NCBI GenBank assembly: GCA_001600415.1
Contig: BCJX01000006.1
Location: forward strand, 1-64,000
Origin: Pascua guehoae
Lineage: Eukaryota > Basidiomycota > Tremellomycetes > Trichosporonales > Trichosporonaceae
Reading direction: 5' to 3'
DNA: 64,000 nucleotides
Positions within the stretch are counted from its first letter, which is position 1, and each line of letters opens with the position of its first letter. A program made the position numbers and the translations under genes. The notes under the pieces are model-generated. The model saw nothing but the letters and a program-made list of their open reading frames with translations. It did not search any database and was not told the DNA's origin. Below, one piece after another: positions 1 through 11,248 of the stretch.

Positions 1-79
1 GCCGTCTTGCAGGCCGAGACGGAGTCGCGGTGCTAGGTTTGTGTTCGGTTCCCAAGCCTTCACCGTTCGGCTCATGACA
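1..79 (+). mobile_element. 3' end of a family A LTR (truncated)
   Basis: The first 79 bases match the last part of the family A LTR seen whole at 33181-33821 (plus) and in reverse at 15599-16209 and 50282-50901. It ends in TCATGACA, the family's terminal sequence. The rest of the LTR lies outside the window. It is joined directly to reverse-transcriptase coding sequence, so leader, gag and protease are absent. Confidence 0.8.
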
Positions 80-2962
80 ACGCGCACCAAGGTCATCGAG
101 TTCCTCAAGGAGAAGTTGAAGAATGGGCTGTACGAGAGGTCGCAGTCCAGCTACCGGTCGGGTTTCTTCGCGGTAGAGAAGAAGGATGGGAGGATTAGGA
201 TCGTGCATGACTTGCAGAAGTTGAACTCGGTTACAATCAAGGATGCGGGTGTGCCGCCTTTGATGGATGAGATGACGGAGGAATTGGCAGGGTGTCACAT
301 ATACACAAGTCTCGACGCCTTCGCAGGCTATGACCAAATGGCGCTACACCAGGGTTCACGTGACTTGACCATGTTTGAGAGTCCGATCGGCACTCTCAGG
401 TTGCGGCGCATGCCCCAAGGATAGACCAACGCCGTCGCTGCATTTCAACGCGCAATGGTCTACATATTCGCCGAGGAGTCGCCAGAGCTTGTGTGCGTGT
501 ACATGGACGATGTCACCATCAAGGGACCGCGCATGCAGTACCTGGGGCCGGATGGCAAACCCAAGAAGATACCCGGCACCGACATCCGCCGCTACGTCTA
601 CAAGCACGCGCTGTCAGTCAACAGGGTGCTGCACAAGATGAAGAGATTCGGCGGCACCTTCTCGGGGGCAAAAGTGCACTTGGGTGTGCCAGAGGTGCAA
701 ATGGTGGGATACATCTGTTCGGCCAAGGGCAGGAAGATCACTAAGATGGCCACGGCCAAGATCGAGAAATGGCTGAAGTGTAAGAACACCAAGGAGGTTA
801 GAGGGTTTTTGGGGACAGTAGGAGTAGCTCGGAACTGGATCAAGAACTACGGGAAGGTAGCGCTACCCCTAGTACTGTTGACCAAGACGCCGCGAGGCGC
901 GCTGTTCATCTGGATGATAGAGCACGACGAGGCTATGGACGAGATCAAGTGCCGGGTGCTACTGAGTGGATGGATACGGCCGATAGACTACTCGAGAGTC
1001 GAGAAGTACCCGCCCATAATGGCGATTGACGCCAGCATCATGGGATGCGGAGTAGAACTGGCACAAATGGGCAAAGACGGGAAGCGATACCCAGCCCGGT
1101 TCTACAGCATGTACTACAACGCCGTGCAGCAGGGCTACAGTCAACCAAAGTTGGAGCTGTACGGAATCTACGTCGGGTTGAGGGCGGTCCGCCACTACAC
1201 GCACAACACTAGATTCATCCTTGAGTCGGACTGCATGTCCATCAAGCAGATGATCAACTCTCCGATCCTGCCGAGTGCGGCAGAGGCTAGGTGGTGCTGG
1301 TACATCAAGCTTAACGACTTCGTCTTTAAGCATGTGCCAGGAGAGAGGCACAGGGTTGCAGATGGTCTGTCGCGTAGACCAAAGGCTGAAGATGACAGTG
1401 ACGACACGGATCCCGAGGAGTGGCTGGACGCCTACTGTGAGGCTATTGACGGAGGGCGCGAGACTCATGCCGCACAGGTTGAAGCTCTGGATGANATCCC
1501 GTTTCAAGTCGAGCTGTACAAGGACGACGATGACTGGGTAGCGGTCGGCCTGTTTCTGGAAGGCAAGGGTTGGCCAGCCGACGCGAGTCAGAGCAAGGTC
1601 AAGCAGCTGCAGTTGATGGCCAAGTACTGTCACCTCGAGCTGGGCAAGTTGTGGAGAAGGAAAGGGTATCGGCTCCCCGCAGAGGTAGTAGTGGATAAGG
1701 CCCGGCAAGAATCGATTCTTAATCTCTGTCATGAGCAGGCGGGTCACAAGGGTGCCCAGTACACCTACTTTAAGGTCGCCGAGAGGTTCTACTGGCAAGG
1801 CATGAGCGCGGCNTGTAAAGANTGGACGAAGAGCTGCCCGGACTGTCAAGCNCGCGACTATCGATTCTATGAGAATCCGCGCACNAGCNTCCTCGTGCCA
1901 GTGCTGTTTGGGAAAGTAAGCATCGATTGCATCACNATGGGNGTNGACAATGGTGAAGGGGTNGANNGCGGAATGTANGTTATCGTGCTNGCGNNTGACG
2001 ATTTGACCGGNTGGGTCGANGGGNGGGTGCTGCCAGATGGAAAGGCCGAGACTATCGCCCAGTTCTTCTATGAGGATATACTGGCCAGGTTTGGACTGGT
2101 AGGGCAGGTCAGTATGGACCGAGGCTCAGAATTCAGAGGTGAATTTGAGGCGTTACTCCGAGCGTGGGGTGTATGGTATATTCGGATGTCGGCCCATAAC
2201 CCGGCGGCAAATGGTGGCATTGAGAGAGGCAATGGGCTGATCAAAGAGCTGCTCTTCAAGCTTGCTCGATCCCGGCTGCCCAACTGGAGGCGGCTATTGC
2301 CCCTCGCCTTGTGGGCGGACAGGACGACGGCCAAGCATACTACTGGCTACACTCCTCACTTCCTGCTGTACGGTGAAGAGAGCATCCTGCCCGTTGACGC
2401 GCAGTATGAAACGTACATGACCGGACACTGGCGTGACAACATGACCATGGCCGAGCTTCTCGAGGCGCGCCTCAGGCAGCTTGAATGGCGCCCAGAGGAT
2501 GTGGCTCTTGCAGCCCTGCGGGCCAGGGAGGCAAGGAGGGAGACTGTGCTGCGGCACAACGAGGATTTTGAGCGTCGCCACCGTGACAGGGAATTCAAGT
2601 TGGGTGACTTGGTTCTGGTGTGGAACTTGACCCAGGACAACTCTCACAGGGCCAAGCGGTTGGACCGATACCTCGGGCCGTGCAAGATCCTGAAGTTTGG
2701 AGAAAAGGGGTCTGTGAGGCTGCAGGAGCTTGATGGCACGCCCATCAAGGATGCGGGGCTGGGTAGTGTAGGCCACAACAGGCTGCGAAGGTTCTACATT
2801 AGAAAGGGAGGCAACACGGGAGAGCCTCGGGCGGCCGGCAGGCCGGAAACGCAGGTTATTCCCCTGTCTGCAGGAAACACCCAGTCGGTAGTGCCGAGGC
2901 CCGAGAAACGGGTCAGGTTTGAGGAAGAGGAAGGGCGGCTGAGAGACTCTAGCAGCTTCTGA
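80..2962 (+). pseudogene. Gypsy element A pol (RT-RNase H-integrase), gag and protease missing
   Basis: Retrotransposon polyprotein in one frame. The RT palm carries YMDD at about 500-511. RNase H follows, with its first catalytic Asp near 1028, then the integrase HHCC zinc region (about 1720-1850) and the integrase core with Asp near 1925, Asp near 2118 and Glu near 2223. A GPY/F-like tail with a LVLVWN-type strand lies at about 2590-2800. A single TAG at 422-424 interrupts RT just before motif B, where related elements have Trp (TGG to TAG). Many Ns between 1494 and 2024 suggest collapsed repeat copies. Reverse transcription and integration are the family functions. This copy cannot work alone, because gag and protease are gone and RT carries a stop. 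There is no chromodomain, and the YMDD sets it apart from the YLDD chromoviruses elsewhere in the window. Confidence 0.92.
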
Positions 2963-3376
2963 TCTGTCATAGGCTGAAGCAGGGGAGGACAGTGCACGAG
3001 GAAGGGAATACAGGAGGCCCGTGCTACGGGGTCCAAGGACGGACCATTAAGAAATTGGGGAGAAAAGAGGAGTTGTGGACCAACGAGGGAAGAGACTCGA
3101 CCGAGTCCGACAGAAGAGGGGAAAGAGATAAAAGGAGAAGAAAGAGACTTGAGAAAACGGAGAGACACCCCACAAGTCCAGCTCGGATGACGAACGACTG
3201 GAGCGTCCAGAACCCAGACCTTTCTGCCCTCACCATCCAATCGCCGACAGGGCAGCGTGCGACCATGACGGTGGAGAACCACAACCCGTTTGAGGGAGTT
3301 GGGTTTGAAGGAGAAGGCGTGAGTCCCAAAGACAACCGGAGGGAAAAAAGGGGTTGACGATGGGAAGAATCAAAGC
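2963..3376. other. Purine-rich spacer after pol; no gene seen
   Basis: The stretch is rich in purines on the plus strand. A tract near 2981-2992 could be a remnant polypurine tract, but no family A LTR start follows it. A 121-codon open frame at 2992-3357 is Arg/Lys/Glu-rich and low in complexity, and I do not regard it as a gene. Confidence 0.4.
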
Positions 3377-4183
3377 ATGACCGACATTCATATGAGCACA
3401 ACGGAGCCGACCACGGGCGCTACGATGGCAACCGCCAACCAGTCGTCGAGAGACGTCGACGCGATGGCGCACATCTTCTCACACGCCAACTCCGAGTCCA
3501 GCTTCCAACCGAGTGTCGCCGACAACGCGTCCAACGCCAGCACCAGCCACTCCGAGGCGGACAGCTCGCTGGGAGACTCGTTTTGGGGCGTGGCACAGAG
3601 AACGACGAGTTGTGGGTTCTGCGGAGAGGAGCACGACCTGTCCGGCTTCACGTTCGGTCCGCGGCGATTCCCTTGCATTGTCGTACGATGGATTGAGATG
3701 ATCTGGGGCCAGGAGAGGTTCTTCTACGCTGAGAAGGGTGCGTTCTGGTTCTACAACGGCCAGAAGCAGGAGATGATCCACCGATACGAAGAAGAGCTAC
3801 CCGTGGTAGCGTGGATACGTTTCGAGCTGCACATGCGGGAAAACAAGTACCCATGCCTGCAAGGTCAGGCCAGTCGCCTCCTTGGGCACAACAACAAGCT
3901 CCACTCGGTCCTCAACACGAGCCCGACTCACAAAGTCCAAGACATCCTCCGACGCGCGGTCGCGATGCATAATGAGCTCAAGAATGTGTCCGAGGCTGAG
4001 CAGAAACGTATGGCGACCATGCTGCTCTGCAAGGGCTGGAACGTGATGCACCAGGTCCACCGCATCCTGCACCTCACCCCGAATGGCAGGTTCCATGCTA
4101 AACCTGAGCACGCCTGGGGGTTACTGGACCGTCCTCCGGATTTGCTCGTCGTACGCCCAAGTATGTCCGCAAGTAGTGGGTAG
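3377..4183 (+). CDS. Hypothetical protein, 268 aa
   Basis: Uninterrupted plus-strand frame with varied, protein-like composition. The first 75 residues are Ser/Thr/Ala-rich and probably disordered. A CGFCGEEH motif follows near residue 84, then an aromatic-rich block with many Trp, Phe and Tyr (about residues 95-160), and a helical, charged C-terminal half. The cysteine pair could be half of a zinc site. The first ATG was taken; a second ATG five codons on is equally possible. It lies just downstream of element A on the same strand and tail-to-tail with the minus-strand gene ending at 4414. I do not recognise the family. It could be an extra gene carried with a transposon or a host gene. Confidence 0.55.
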   Translation: MTDIHMSTTEPTTGATMATANQSSRDVDAMAHIFSHANSESSFQPSVADNASNASTSHSEADSSLGDSFWGVAQRTTSCGFCGEEHDLSGFTFGPRRFPCIVVRWIEMIWGQERFFYAEKGAFWFYNGQKQEMIHRYEEELPVVAWIRFELHMRENKYPCLQGQASRLLGHNNKLHSVLNTSPTHKVQDILRRAVAMHNELKNVSEAEQKRMATMLLCKGWNVMHQVHRILHLTPNGRFHAKPEHAWGLLDRPPDLLVVRPSMSASSG

Positions 4184-4413
4184 TTGATGATGCAAAGGAT
4201 TGAGAAAGGGGAGCACCGAGCGTCAAGGGTGAAAAGGAGGCGATGAAAGACGGGGACAGAGTCACGTGGCAGGCACGTGGAGGACAGAAACCAAGGGATC
4301 AAAGCAGGCCGAGACTCGGAAACGGATACTTGCAGTGCATAGGCAAGGGCAGTAGGTGATACAGCATGAACAGATATGCGAAGTATGATACAGCAGGAGG
4401 AAGTGAGGAGATG

Positions 4414-6945
4414 CTACAGGGGACGGCCATGACGATAGCCNGGCAGAGAGTCTTGGCCGAGCAGAGTGCTGNGGTGTGCCCGAGTGGAGCGCCCATGGGC
4501 AGGCTGGTTGGCTGGAGGCTGGTTAGCCTGAAGCGGAGCAACTTGAGCCGCGGCGTTGCCCCCGGGAGGCGCAACAGGGGGCGCAGGCGACAACGTGGAC
4601 GATTTACGCCGGCGACGTTTCTCGGCCTCTGCTTCGGCCTTAGCCTTGGCGGCCTCAGCCTCAGCTTTGGCCACCGCGGCCTTAGCAGCCTCAGCTTCTG
4701 CCCTAGCTACGGCCGCCTCCGCTTTGGCCTTGTCGCCTACGGCCTCGGCCTTTGCCTTGGCCTCAGCGTCGGCCTTGGCTTTGGCTTCAGCCTCAGCCTT
4801 GGCTTTAGCCTTGGCGTCGGCCTCGGCCTTGGCCTTGGCATCGGCTTCGGCTTTGGCTTTAGCGTCGGCCTCTTGTTGGCAGGCCACCGCAGCATTGAGC
4901 TCCCAAGCGAGGTCCTCAGGCAGGAGAGGGTGTGCAGCGGCGCAGAAACGGTGGTGGGTGAACTCGTGCCCTTCTCGGGCAAGGCTGTACGATGGGAGCA
5001 TGATGGCCGAGTAAAGTGAGGCCACAGAGTCTGAGAAATCGAGAGGGCTGTTAGGCGAGGTGAGGGCCAGAACCGTGTCTCGGATCACAATCTCAGCCTC
5101 TTGTCCAGCTGGAAGCAACTGGCGCAGGTCCTCGAGGAGCACGAGCCGGGTGCCGGGGTCGGCGGCTTGGAGTCGAAGGATAAAGTTCGACAGGGCTGTA
5201 ATCGGGTTGCTGATGTTCCCGGCTCCAAGCCTCTCGCGCTTTTCTGCGAGGACATTGTAGAGGTCCAGCAGAGATTGAGCCGACCGCTGTGGCGGCTGCT
5301 GCTGGGGTTGGTTGGGCTGAATGGGGTCAGCTGGGTCGACTGGATGAGGAAAGAGGGCTTGAATGAAGGGGTCGTCACCTCCTATCTCTTCAATCGATGC
5401 AAGACCAAAGGCCTTGAGGATGTCTGCTGGCGGGTACAGTGTGGATTTCATCGTGGGAAGATGCACAAAACAGCCACCATAATTGACCCAGTCCTTGACG
5501 CCTCCCTCATTGATAACCGCGATAGCACGGTCACCAGAAGGGCCAGCACCCTTGATCAAGTAAAGATGGGAGGACCCATTCGTGCCCTCCGAGTACAAGC
5601 TACTGACCAAAGTAAGGCCCGGACCGAGACCCGAGGTGGCTCCAGTGGCCGCGCCCTTGCTGGGCTGGAAGCCGGTCTTGGGCGGAGGACGGGGGGCGGG
5701 CTGGTTGGTGCCGGCAGCGGGCGTTTTGGTGGGGCCGGGAGTCGTGGGAGCTCCGCCCCCGGCGTGTGTGGCAGGACCGGGTGGGTCGAGAACCTGCCCC
5801 GGGAAGACTGCAGATCCACCCCTGGCGGACCACCACTCTCGCTTGAAGGCACCCCACATTGGGCCCTTAACTGCCTCGAACCATTGATGGAGCTCGCGAC
5901 GAGGAGTGTTGTGACCCTCCATGGGGTCGTCATTGTCGTCGTCTCCATCGTCTCTCCCCGTCTTGTCAAGCTTCTCCGTAAAGCCAAAGTGGTCGGAGAA
6001 GAAGTGACACTCGCCTCCAAGCTCGACAATCTCGACATGAGGGCCAGTGCCAGGCAGAGTCAGAGCGGGGCAGTAGGCGAAGGGCGGTGGGCCGAAACGA
6101 TAAGTGTAGCCCTGGCCGGTGCAGGGGGGAGCGCCAGGTGTCCAAGGTGGGAAACGGGCGACGTCGGCCCAAGCGGCGAGCTCGTACGGGCAGTCTTCAG
6201 GAGGACGGGGGTAGGCTCACCAGAGCAACGCCGGTGCGAAACCGATGGCGGCAGCCTCGACAAACTGCATGTGATGGTCGATAAACTGGGCGTATGCCGG
6301 CGCACTTGGGGAGTCCCAGACACCCGCACCGGCACCCATCAACCATGCCAAGATATCCGAAATCTCCGCGAGCACGGCCAGCTCATGCTCATTGTGGGAG
6401 GGAGTGAACGAGCAGTCGTCTGGGCATTGAACGCAGTGGTCCAGGTCGATCGCCTCATTGAATGGGCAGCTGACTTTCTTGGACGCGCACCTGCAGCAGC
6501 GCGACATGCTGGAGAGGAAATGGTAGCCCGGGAATGTTTCCTGATGGGGTCAATTCGAGGATTGGGAGTAGAACGGGAGAAGAAGGAGCTGGTGTATGGA
6601 AAAGCAGGTGGGGACTAACCCGAAGTTTGGCGTCTAGCTCTCCTGGTGTCATGTCTCCTTCCGGCAGCTGAACTGCAGAGCCCTTGGGGCGACCCTTCCT
6701 CCTGATGTGCGTGTCACCCTAAGAAAAAGAACAGTCAGGACAGTGTCAAGGCAAGGAGGAGAGAGGAGAGAAGAGTAGCTTACAGGCTTTGGGGCAGGAG
6801 CAGGGGCAGGGGCGGGGGCCGGAGCAGGAGCTGGAGCTGGGGCTGGAGCTGGGTTGGGCAGGTTGGCGGCGGCATTTCCGCCTCCTCGACCACCGCCTCG
6901 GCCGGCTCCTCCTCGACCACCACGGCCACTTCGCTGGGGAGGCAT
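4414..6945 (-). pseudogene. Spliced gene: RGG/Ala-Pro N-terminus, AT-hook, Cys cluster, Glu-Ala-Lys coiled coil; one nonsense codon
   Basis: The minus-strand gene starts at ATG 6945-6943. Exon 1 (6945-6784) encodes Arg-Gly repeats and an Ala-Pro repeat. It ends at a GTAAGC donor, with a 65-nt intron (6719-6783). Exon 2 (6718-6620) has an AT-hook-like RRKGRPKGS. A second intron (donor GTTAGT at 6619, acceptor near 6509) leads to the main exon, but its phase does not match cleanly. The main exon opens with a cysteine cluster (CCRC, then C-x6-C, CxxC and C by about 6420), followed by an acidic DDGDDDNDD patch and a long (E/D)AKAKA coiled coil. In-frame TGA 6219-6217 splits two otherwise continuous halves (frame retained), so CGA to TGA is likely. 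Function unknown; DNA-binding is suggested only by the AT-hook and Cys cluster. Confidence 0.6.
4600..4880 (-). repeat. Degenerate hexanucleotide tract coding for (E/D)AKAKA
   Basis: Alternating GCC/AAG/GAG-type codons on the minus strand give a long alanine-lysine-glutamate run inside the gene at 4414-6945. On the plus strand the same bases produce spurious Leu-Gly and Ala-Ser repeats. Length variation by slippage is expected. Confidence 0.8.
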
Positions 6946-7772
6946 GGTAGAGTAAAGAGAACAGCTGAGAATGGAGTAAAGGGGGTGTGGGGGCGAGCAG
7001 AAAGGGAGAGCGGGGATGACAAGGAGAGTATGGAGGGAAGTAGAAGGAAGCGAAATGGTGATGGGAACTGAGTAGGAGATGGAGAAGCAGGCCAGTCTTA
7101 TGCTACTCACAAGACGAGCGGGACGAGAAAGGAGGTAACATGTCGCATGGGAAACAAACAAAGGGGCGTGGGTGTGATGAGAAACGAGTCGACAGAGTGT
7201 GGTGAGGCGTGGTCGGGGCGTGTTCAAGTGTGCAGCGAGGGGAGCAAGCGAGGGGTGCGATCAGGTCCCGAAGGATGTGGGACAATAAGGCGATCATGAT
7301 GGGGGTGGGTGGACGAGCGATCCACTAGCTGGAAAAGTAGTCAATAGAGTGACGGTGATGGGCAGGTGATGATCAGGAAGAGCAGGAGACAACCTAAGAA
7401 GGATGTTACAAGTCTCGTGCGACGATCGACAGGACTAAGGGGAAGCGGCTGTGATGGGCGGCGAGCTAGGGAGCAGAGGGACGAGACCCTGGGCAGATTT
7501 GGTGTGGTGTGCGGGTCAACACAAGTAAAAGGGGATACTCCGGGCGTTGGGCCGCCCCCGACGTCACTCTTTCTCCTCTGTGCCCCAATCTTCCAGTGGG
7601 TGCGGAACGTGTGTCACCAGGTAGAGAAGAAGGGCGAGCTGCTGTCGAAGCACGCAGAAAGGGAGATGAGATACAGTATGCATGATGGGGGTACAGAGGC
7701 ATGTGCAACAAGAGAGAACAGGAGAGCCTATAGACAGGACCTGCAAGAGTGAAGAGAGACAGTGGGGTATAG
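6946..7772. other. Spacer between two minus-strand genes; no gene seen
   Basis: It contains the 5' flank of the gene starting at 6945, which is pyrimidine-rich on the minus strand, and the 3' flank of the gene ending at 7773. Open frames here have biased composition and no recognisable motif. Confidence 0.45.
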
Positions 7773-9407
7773 CTACTTCTGGCGCTTTGGGTCCCGGGGA
7801 GAAGGGTGCTCGCCTCTGCCGCGTTTTGCGTGAGTGGTGGGGCGAGGCCCATGGAATTTGGCCGGCAGGGGGACAGGCCAGGAGGGACTCTCGGTGCGAA
7901 GGACAGCGGATGGACGCTCGTAGCTAGCCCACTCCCCTCCCTCTCGGTCCAGGTCTGCGTTGCTGGCGGCACGAAGGTCAAACCAGTCCTTCCCGTCCTC
8001 CCTGATGGTAAAGCGTGGGCAGGGGACGTCGAGCTCGGCCAACTCGCGAGTATAAGAAGGGCCGCGGGCCAGGAAACGAGTGGCACGAATGAGCTCGAGC
8101 CCAACGCCAAAGCGTGCACGGCCGTCTAGGCGGTGGGTAGCTGGGAATATGTCCCGCAGGCGGGACCAGCCCACGACGTGCGCCTTGCGGGGAGCTACGT
8201 TTGCGCCATCATAAAAAGAGCAACGAGTCCCGTGAGAGCCCTTACACTTCTTGCAGGTCGCATTTGGCTTGCTCTTGAGGACCCAACACCTAAAGTTACC
8301 CTCACGACAGGGCGGGCAGCCTTTGGCGAAGGGGAGCAGCTCGTACCCTGCACCTGCATCCCCATTCTGAGCTAATGAGCATTGGAAAAGGAATAGGATG
8401 AACAGAGGGCTGTAGAGACGGGGTTATGGGACTCACGTATGGGTCAGTGGGGGGAACCGTGATCCCCATCGACCTCTTGTGGAGCTCCTCGTGCTCCTCC
8501 CGGGAGAGGTCACGCCAGCTCCGAGTGTCGCGCCCACTTCCCTCCCGCCTGACTGGGGGACCCGCGGTGACATCATGAAGACGCCGCTTGGTGGGGGTGA
8601 TGGGGAGCGTGGTGGGGAAAAGTGTGGACCCAATCGGCGTGGGCGGAGGCGTGACAATGGTGCTGGAGTTTGGAAAAGGGCCCCGGAGGTAACCAGCCCA
8701 AGGTTCCACCGACGGCCAGGCAGTAGATTCCCGAGCCAGCTGCGAGAGGACCTGCGAGGGATCAGAACCTGGGAGAGAGAAGTGGAAGAGCAGACGGGCA
8801 GGATGCAATGTACGAGGGAATCATTCGTGACTCTAGCACGAGTTTCGAAGAACGGCACGGCCAGCGGGGGAAAACAGTGGGCCAAACGAGTCGGGGGAGG
8901 ATAAAGGAGGGGTGCGCGGTCCAAGACATGGTACCACATGTCCGCCTTCAAAGTCCTGGAGGAGGTGTTAGCCTGTGGCAGAGAAGAAAGCTGGCCCAAC
9001 TGACTCTGCGTCGTCGCTGGTCGAGCGGGGGTACACGGCGGCTAGGGCGGGGAAAAGGAAGTGGTGCATCCACCAAATCTCATGTGAGACTGCCGCCAGA
9101 AAATGCTCCCTTGAGTCTGGGTCTCGGAGCTCGAGGACGAAATTGGAACCGATGGCCGGCTGTTTGTACTCGAGCGACTGAATCTCGGCATCTGCGTGGG
9201 AGGACGGCTCCAGCAGTTCGCGCCAGTTGACAGTCCGAGACATGTCCTCCACTGGACCAAGTTTGCGGGCCAGGTCCCGGAAGAAGGCGGCGTTAACGGC
9301 ATCGGGGCAGGGGTGGAGTAGCTCGGAGATGGCGTCCTTGCCAAGAACCTCCGTGTAACCAATAATGGAAGCGAGAGAGGGACGACCGGGGTTGATGTTG
9401 ATGGACA
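7773..9407 (-). CDS. Spliced hypothetical gene with C-terminal cysteine cluster
   Basis: The start is ATG 9407-9405, and the first exon runs at least to about 9035 with a Trp-rich, protein-like sequence (EIWWMHHFLF motif). The middle exon boundaries (about 9035-8768) are uncertain. A well-supported exon spans 8768-8437, from a CTCCCAG acceptor to a GTGAGT donor. A 70-nt intron (8367-8436) then joins in phase 0 to the last exon, 8366-7773, ending in TAG. The last exon begins with a zinc-type cluster, CPPC, then CWVL, then CKKCKGSHGTRC, shortly after the junction. It ends in a basic RGRGEHPSPRDPKRQK tail that could be a nuclear signal. I do not recognise the family. The CxxC-x6-C spacing resembles fungal Cys-cluster proteins, and nucleic-acid binding is only inferred. 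Confidence 0.55.
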
Positions 9408-10285
9408 TGGTGGGCTGAGAGTGAGTGACGGAGCGTGTGGGGTGTTCAAGAGGTGAAAAAGAGAGCAGAGGGAGAAGAGCATGCATGAGAGACAAGAGCG
9501 GGGGAGGGGGGGGTGTCCCCCCTATGTAGAAAGGTGGGTACGGCGCAGACGGAGTGAGAATAGGGGGGGGGAGCCAGGACGCGCCAGAGAGGTGGACAAT
9601 GGGCGTGGCAATCGAGCACACTCATATGACGGAGTCAGTGGCATAGAGGGTGTGATGAAAGGGGGCGCAGAGTGTCGAGGGCACGGCAAAAGGAGCCGAA
9701 GGAAAAGGGGATGGGACGACCCGCGTTCGTGTGATAAGTAGGGGAGAGGGAGAGACTGAGGCGACCAAGTTAGCGGATACCGGCTGAGGAGGGGAGAGGT
9801 GGTTGCATGCAATGCCGAGCGGATGCTCTACCCTGTAGAGGAGACAGTGTAAGAGCAGACCCCAGGATTGGTCAAGAGGGCTGTGGAACGAAGATGGGTG
9901 GCGACTACCGCCACTAGGACAATGCTGGTGTCGGGACCATGCTGGCGCGTCTCCTTGTTGCTCAGAATCGCTGGTAGCTGTGAAGGTTTCGGCCAAGATC
10001 GAGACTCGGGGCTCGCAAGGTGGGCACGAGGCCTTTGAGGAGTAGCTCCAGAAGGAGTACAGCCCTCCGCTCCCGGGATGGGGCCCGAGTTGGTATTATG
10101 CCCGGACTGGGTGACCCGTGCGCAGCACATGATGGGGTGTTGGGCGTACCCTGTCGGGCCAGTTCCCACGACGAGGCGAAGGTGGTGGTAAAAGGACCGC
10201 GTGGGCGGCTACGCAAGAGGGAGAGGGGATAAGTGGAGTCGGGGTGACGCGCGTAGGGCGGTGTTAGAGGAGGGAATGAAGGGCA
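9408..10285. other. No gene seen
   Basis: 5' flank of the gene starting at 9407, with G-rich runs near 9500-9570 on the plus strand. The open frames present are low in complexity on both strands. I find no transposon motif. Confidence 0.4.
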
Positions 10286-10597
10286 GTCGCGTCGAGAGGT
10301 GGAGTGCACCGACTGTCTGTGCTGGGAATGAAGAGCGGTTGCGTCAAGAGGTGGAGTGCGCCGACTGTCTGTGCTGGGAATGAAGAGNGGNCGCGTTGAG
10401 AGGTGGAGCGCGCCGACTGTCTGTGCTGGGAATGGAGAAGTGGTCGCGTTGAGAGGTGGAGCGCGCCGACCGTCTGTGCTGGGAATGATGAGTGGTCACG
10501 TCCAGAGGTGGAGCGCGCCGACAGTCTATGCTGAGGATGAGGATCGGTCGTGTCGAGAGGTGGAACTCGCCGACTGCCTGTGTTGGTACGAGGGTCG
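10286..10597 (+). repeat. 52-bp minisatellite, six copies
   Basis: The unit begins near GTCGCGTCGAGAGGTGGAG and recurs at about 10286, 10338, 10390, 10442, 10494 and 10546 with a few substitutions per copy. There is no spacer variation, so it is a tandem repeat. The two Ns near 10388-10391 fall inside it. Confidence 0.85.
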
Positions 10598-10823
10598 AGC
10601 ACGATTCGGGCCTAGTCTCTAAGGAGTGCGCTGCACATCATTTTCCTGGTGGAGGATCGGTCACGCCAGGGGGCTGGAAACGGATGCCGATTGTGCATAG
10701 ACCTCCGAGAAGGTGCTGGATGATGAAGAAGGCAATGGGAGGAGTGAGGTGGAAGGAAGTGAGGAGAGAGGAAAGGAGGAGGGAAGGGTACGAGGAGGGT
10801 TGGAAGGTGGAGACCACGGGGAG

Positions 10824-11248
10824 GTAGGGCAGACGTGCATCCAGAGTCTAGCCATGTAGAGCAGACGTGCATCCGGAGTCTAGCCATGTAGGGCAGACGT
10901 GCATCCAGAGTCTAGCCANNNNNNNNNNNNNNNNNNNNNNNNNNNNNNNNNNNNNNNNNNNNNNNNNNNNNNNNNNNNNNNNNNNNNNNNNNNNNNNNNN
11001 NNNNNNNNNNNNNNNNNNGAGTCTAGCCATGTAGGGCAGACGTGCATCCAGAGTCTAGCCATGTGGAGCAGACGTGCATCCAGAGTCTAGCCATGTAGGG
11101 CAGATGTGCATCCAGAGTCTAGCCATGTAGGGCAGATGCGCATCGAGAGTCTAGCCATGTAGGGCGATCGTGCATCCAGAGTCTAGCCATGTAGGGCAGA
11201 CGCGCATCGAGAGTCTAGCCATGTAGGGCGAACGTGCATCTAGAGTCT
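10824..11248 (+). repeat. 32-bp minisatellite interrupted by the assembly gap
   Basis: The 32-bp unit centres on AGTCTAGCCATGTAGGGC. About three copies lie before the gap and seven after it, differing mostly at C/T and G/A positions. The real array is probably longer than shown, because assembly broke inside it. It ends exactly where the LTR at 11249 begins. Confidence 0.88.
10919..11018. other. Assembly gap (100 N)
   Basis: Exactly 100 unknown bases inside the 32-bp array, a conventional placeholder for a gap of unknown size. Confidence 0.98.

Noticed and set aside
80..100. tRNA-type primer-binding site after the LTR A end
   Set aside because: The sequence after 79 is RT coding sequence; the leader is deleted in this copy.
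4366..5019. Plus-strand Leu-Gly repeat protein
   Set aside because: Produced by reading the Ala-Lys-Glu coding repeat backwards.
5101..6618. 505-codon open frame on the plus strand
   Set aside because: It is the antisense of the spliced minus-strand gene at 4414-6945, with Gly/Arg/Val-biased composition and no motif.
10286..11248. CRISPR-like array
   Set aside because: Units are head to tail with no unique spacers, and the context is a eukaryotic repeat region.
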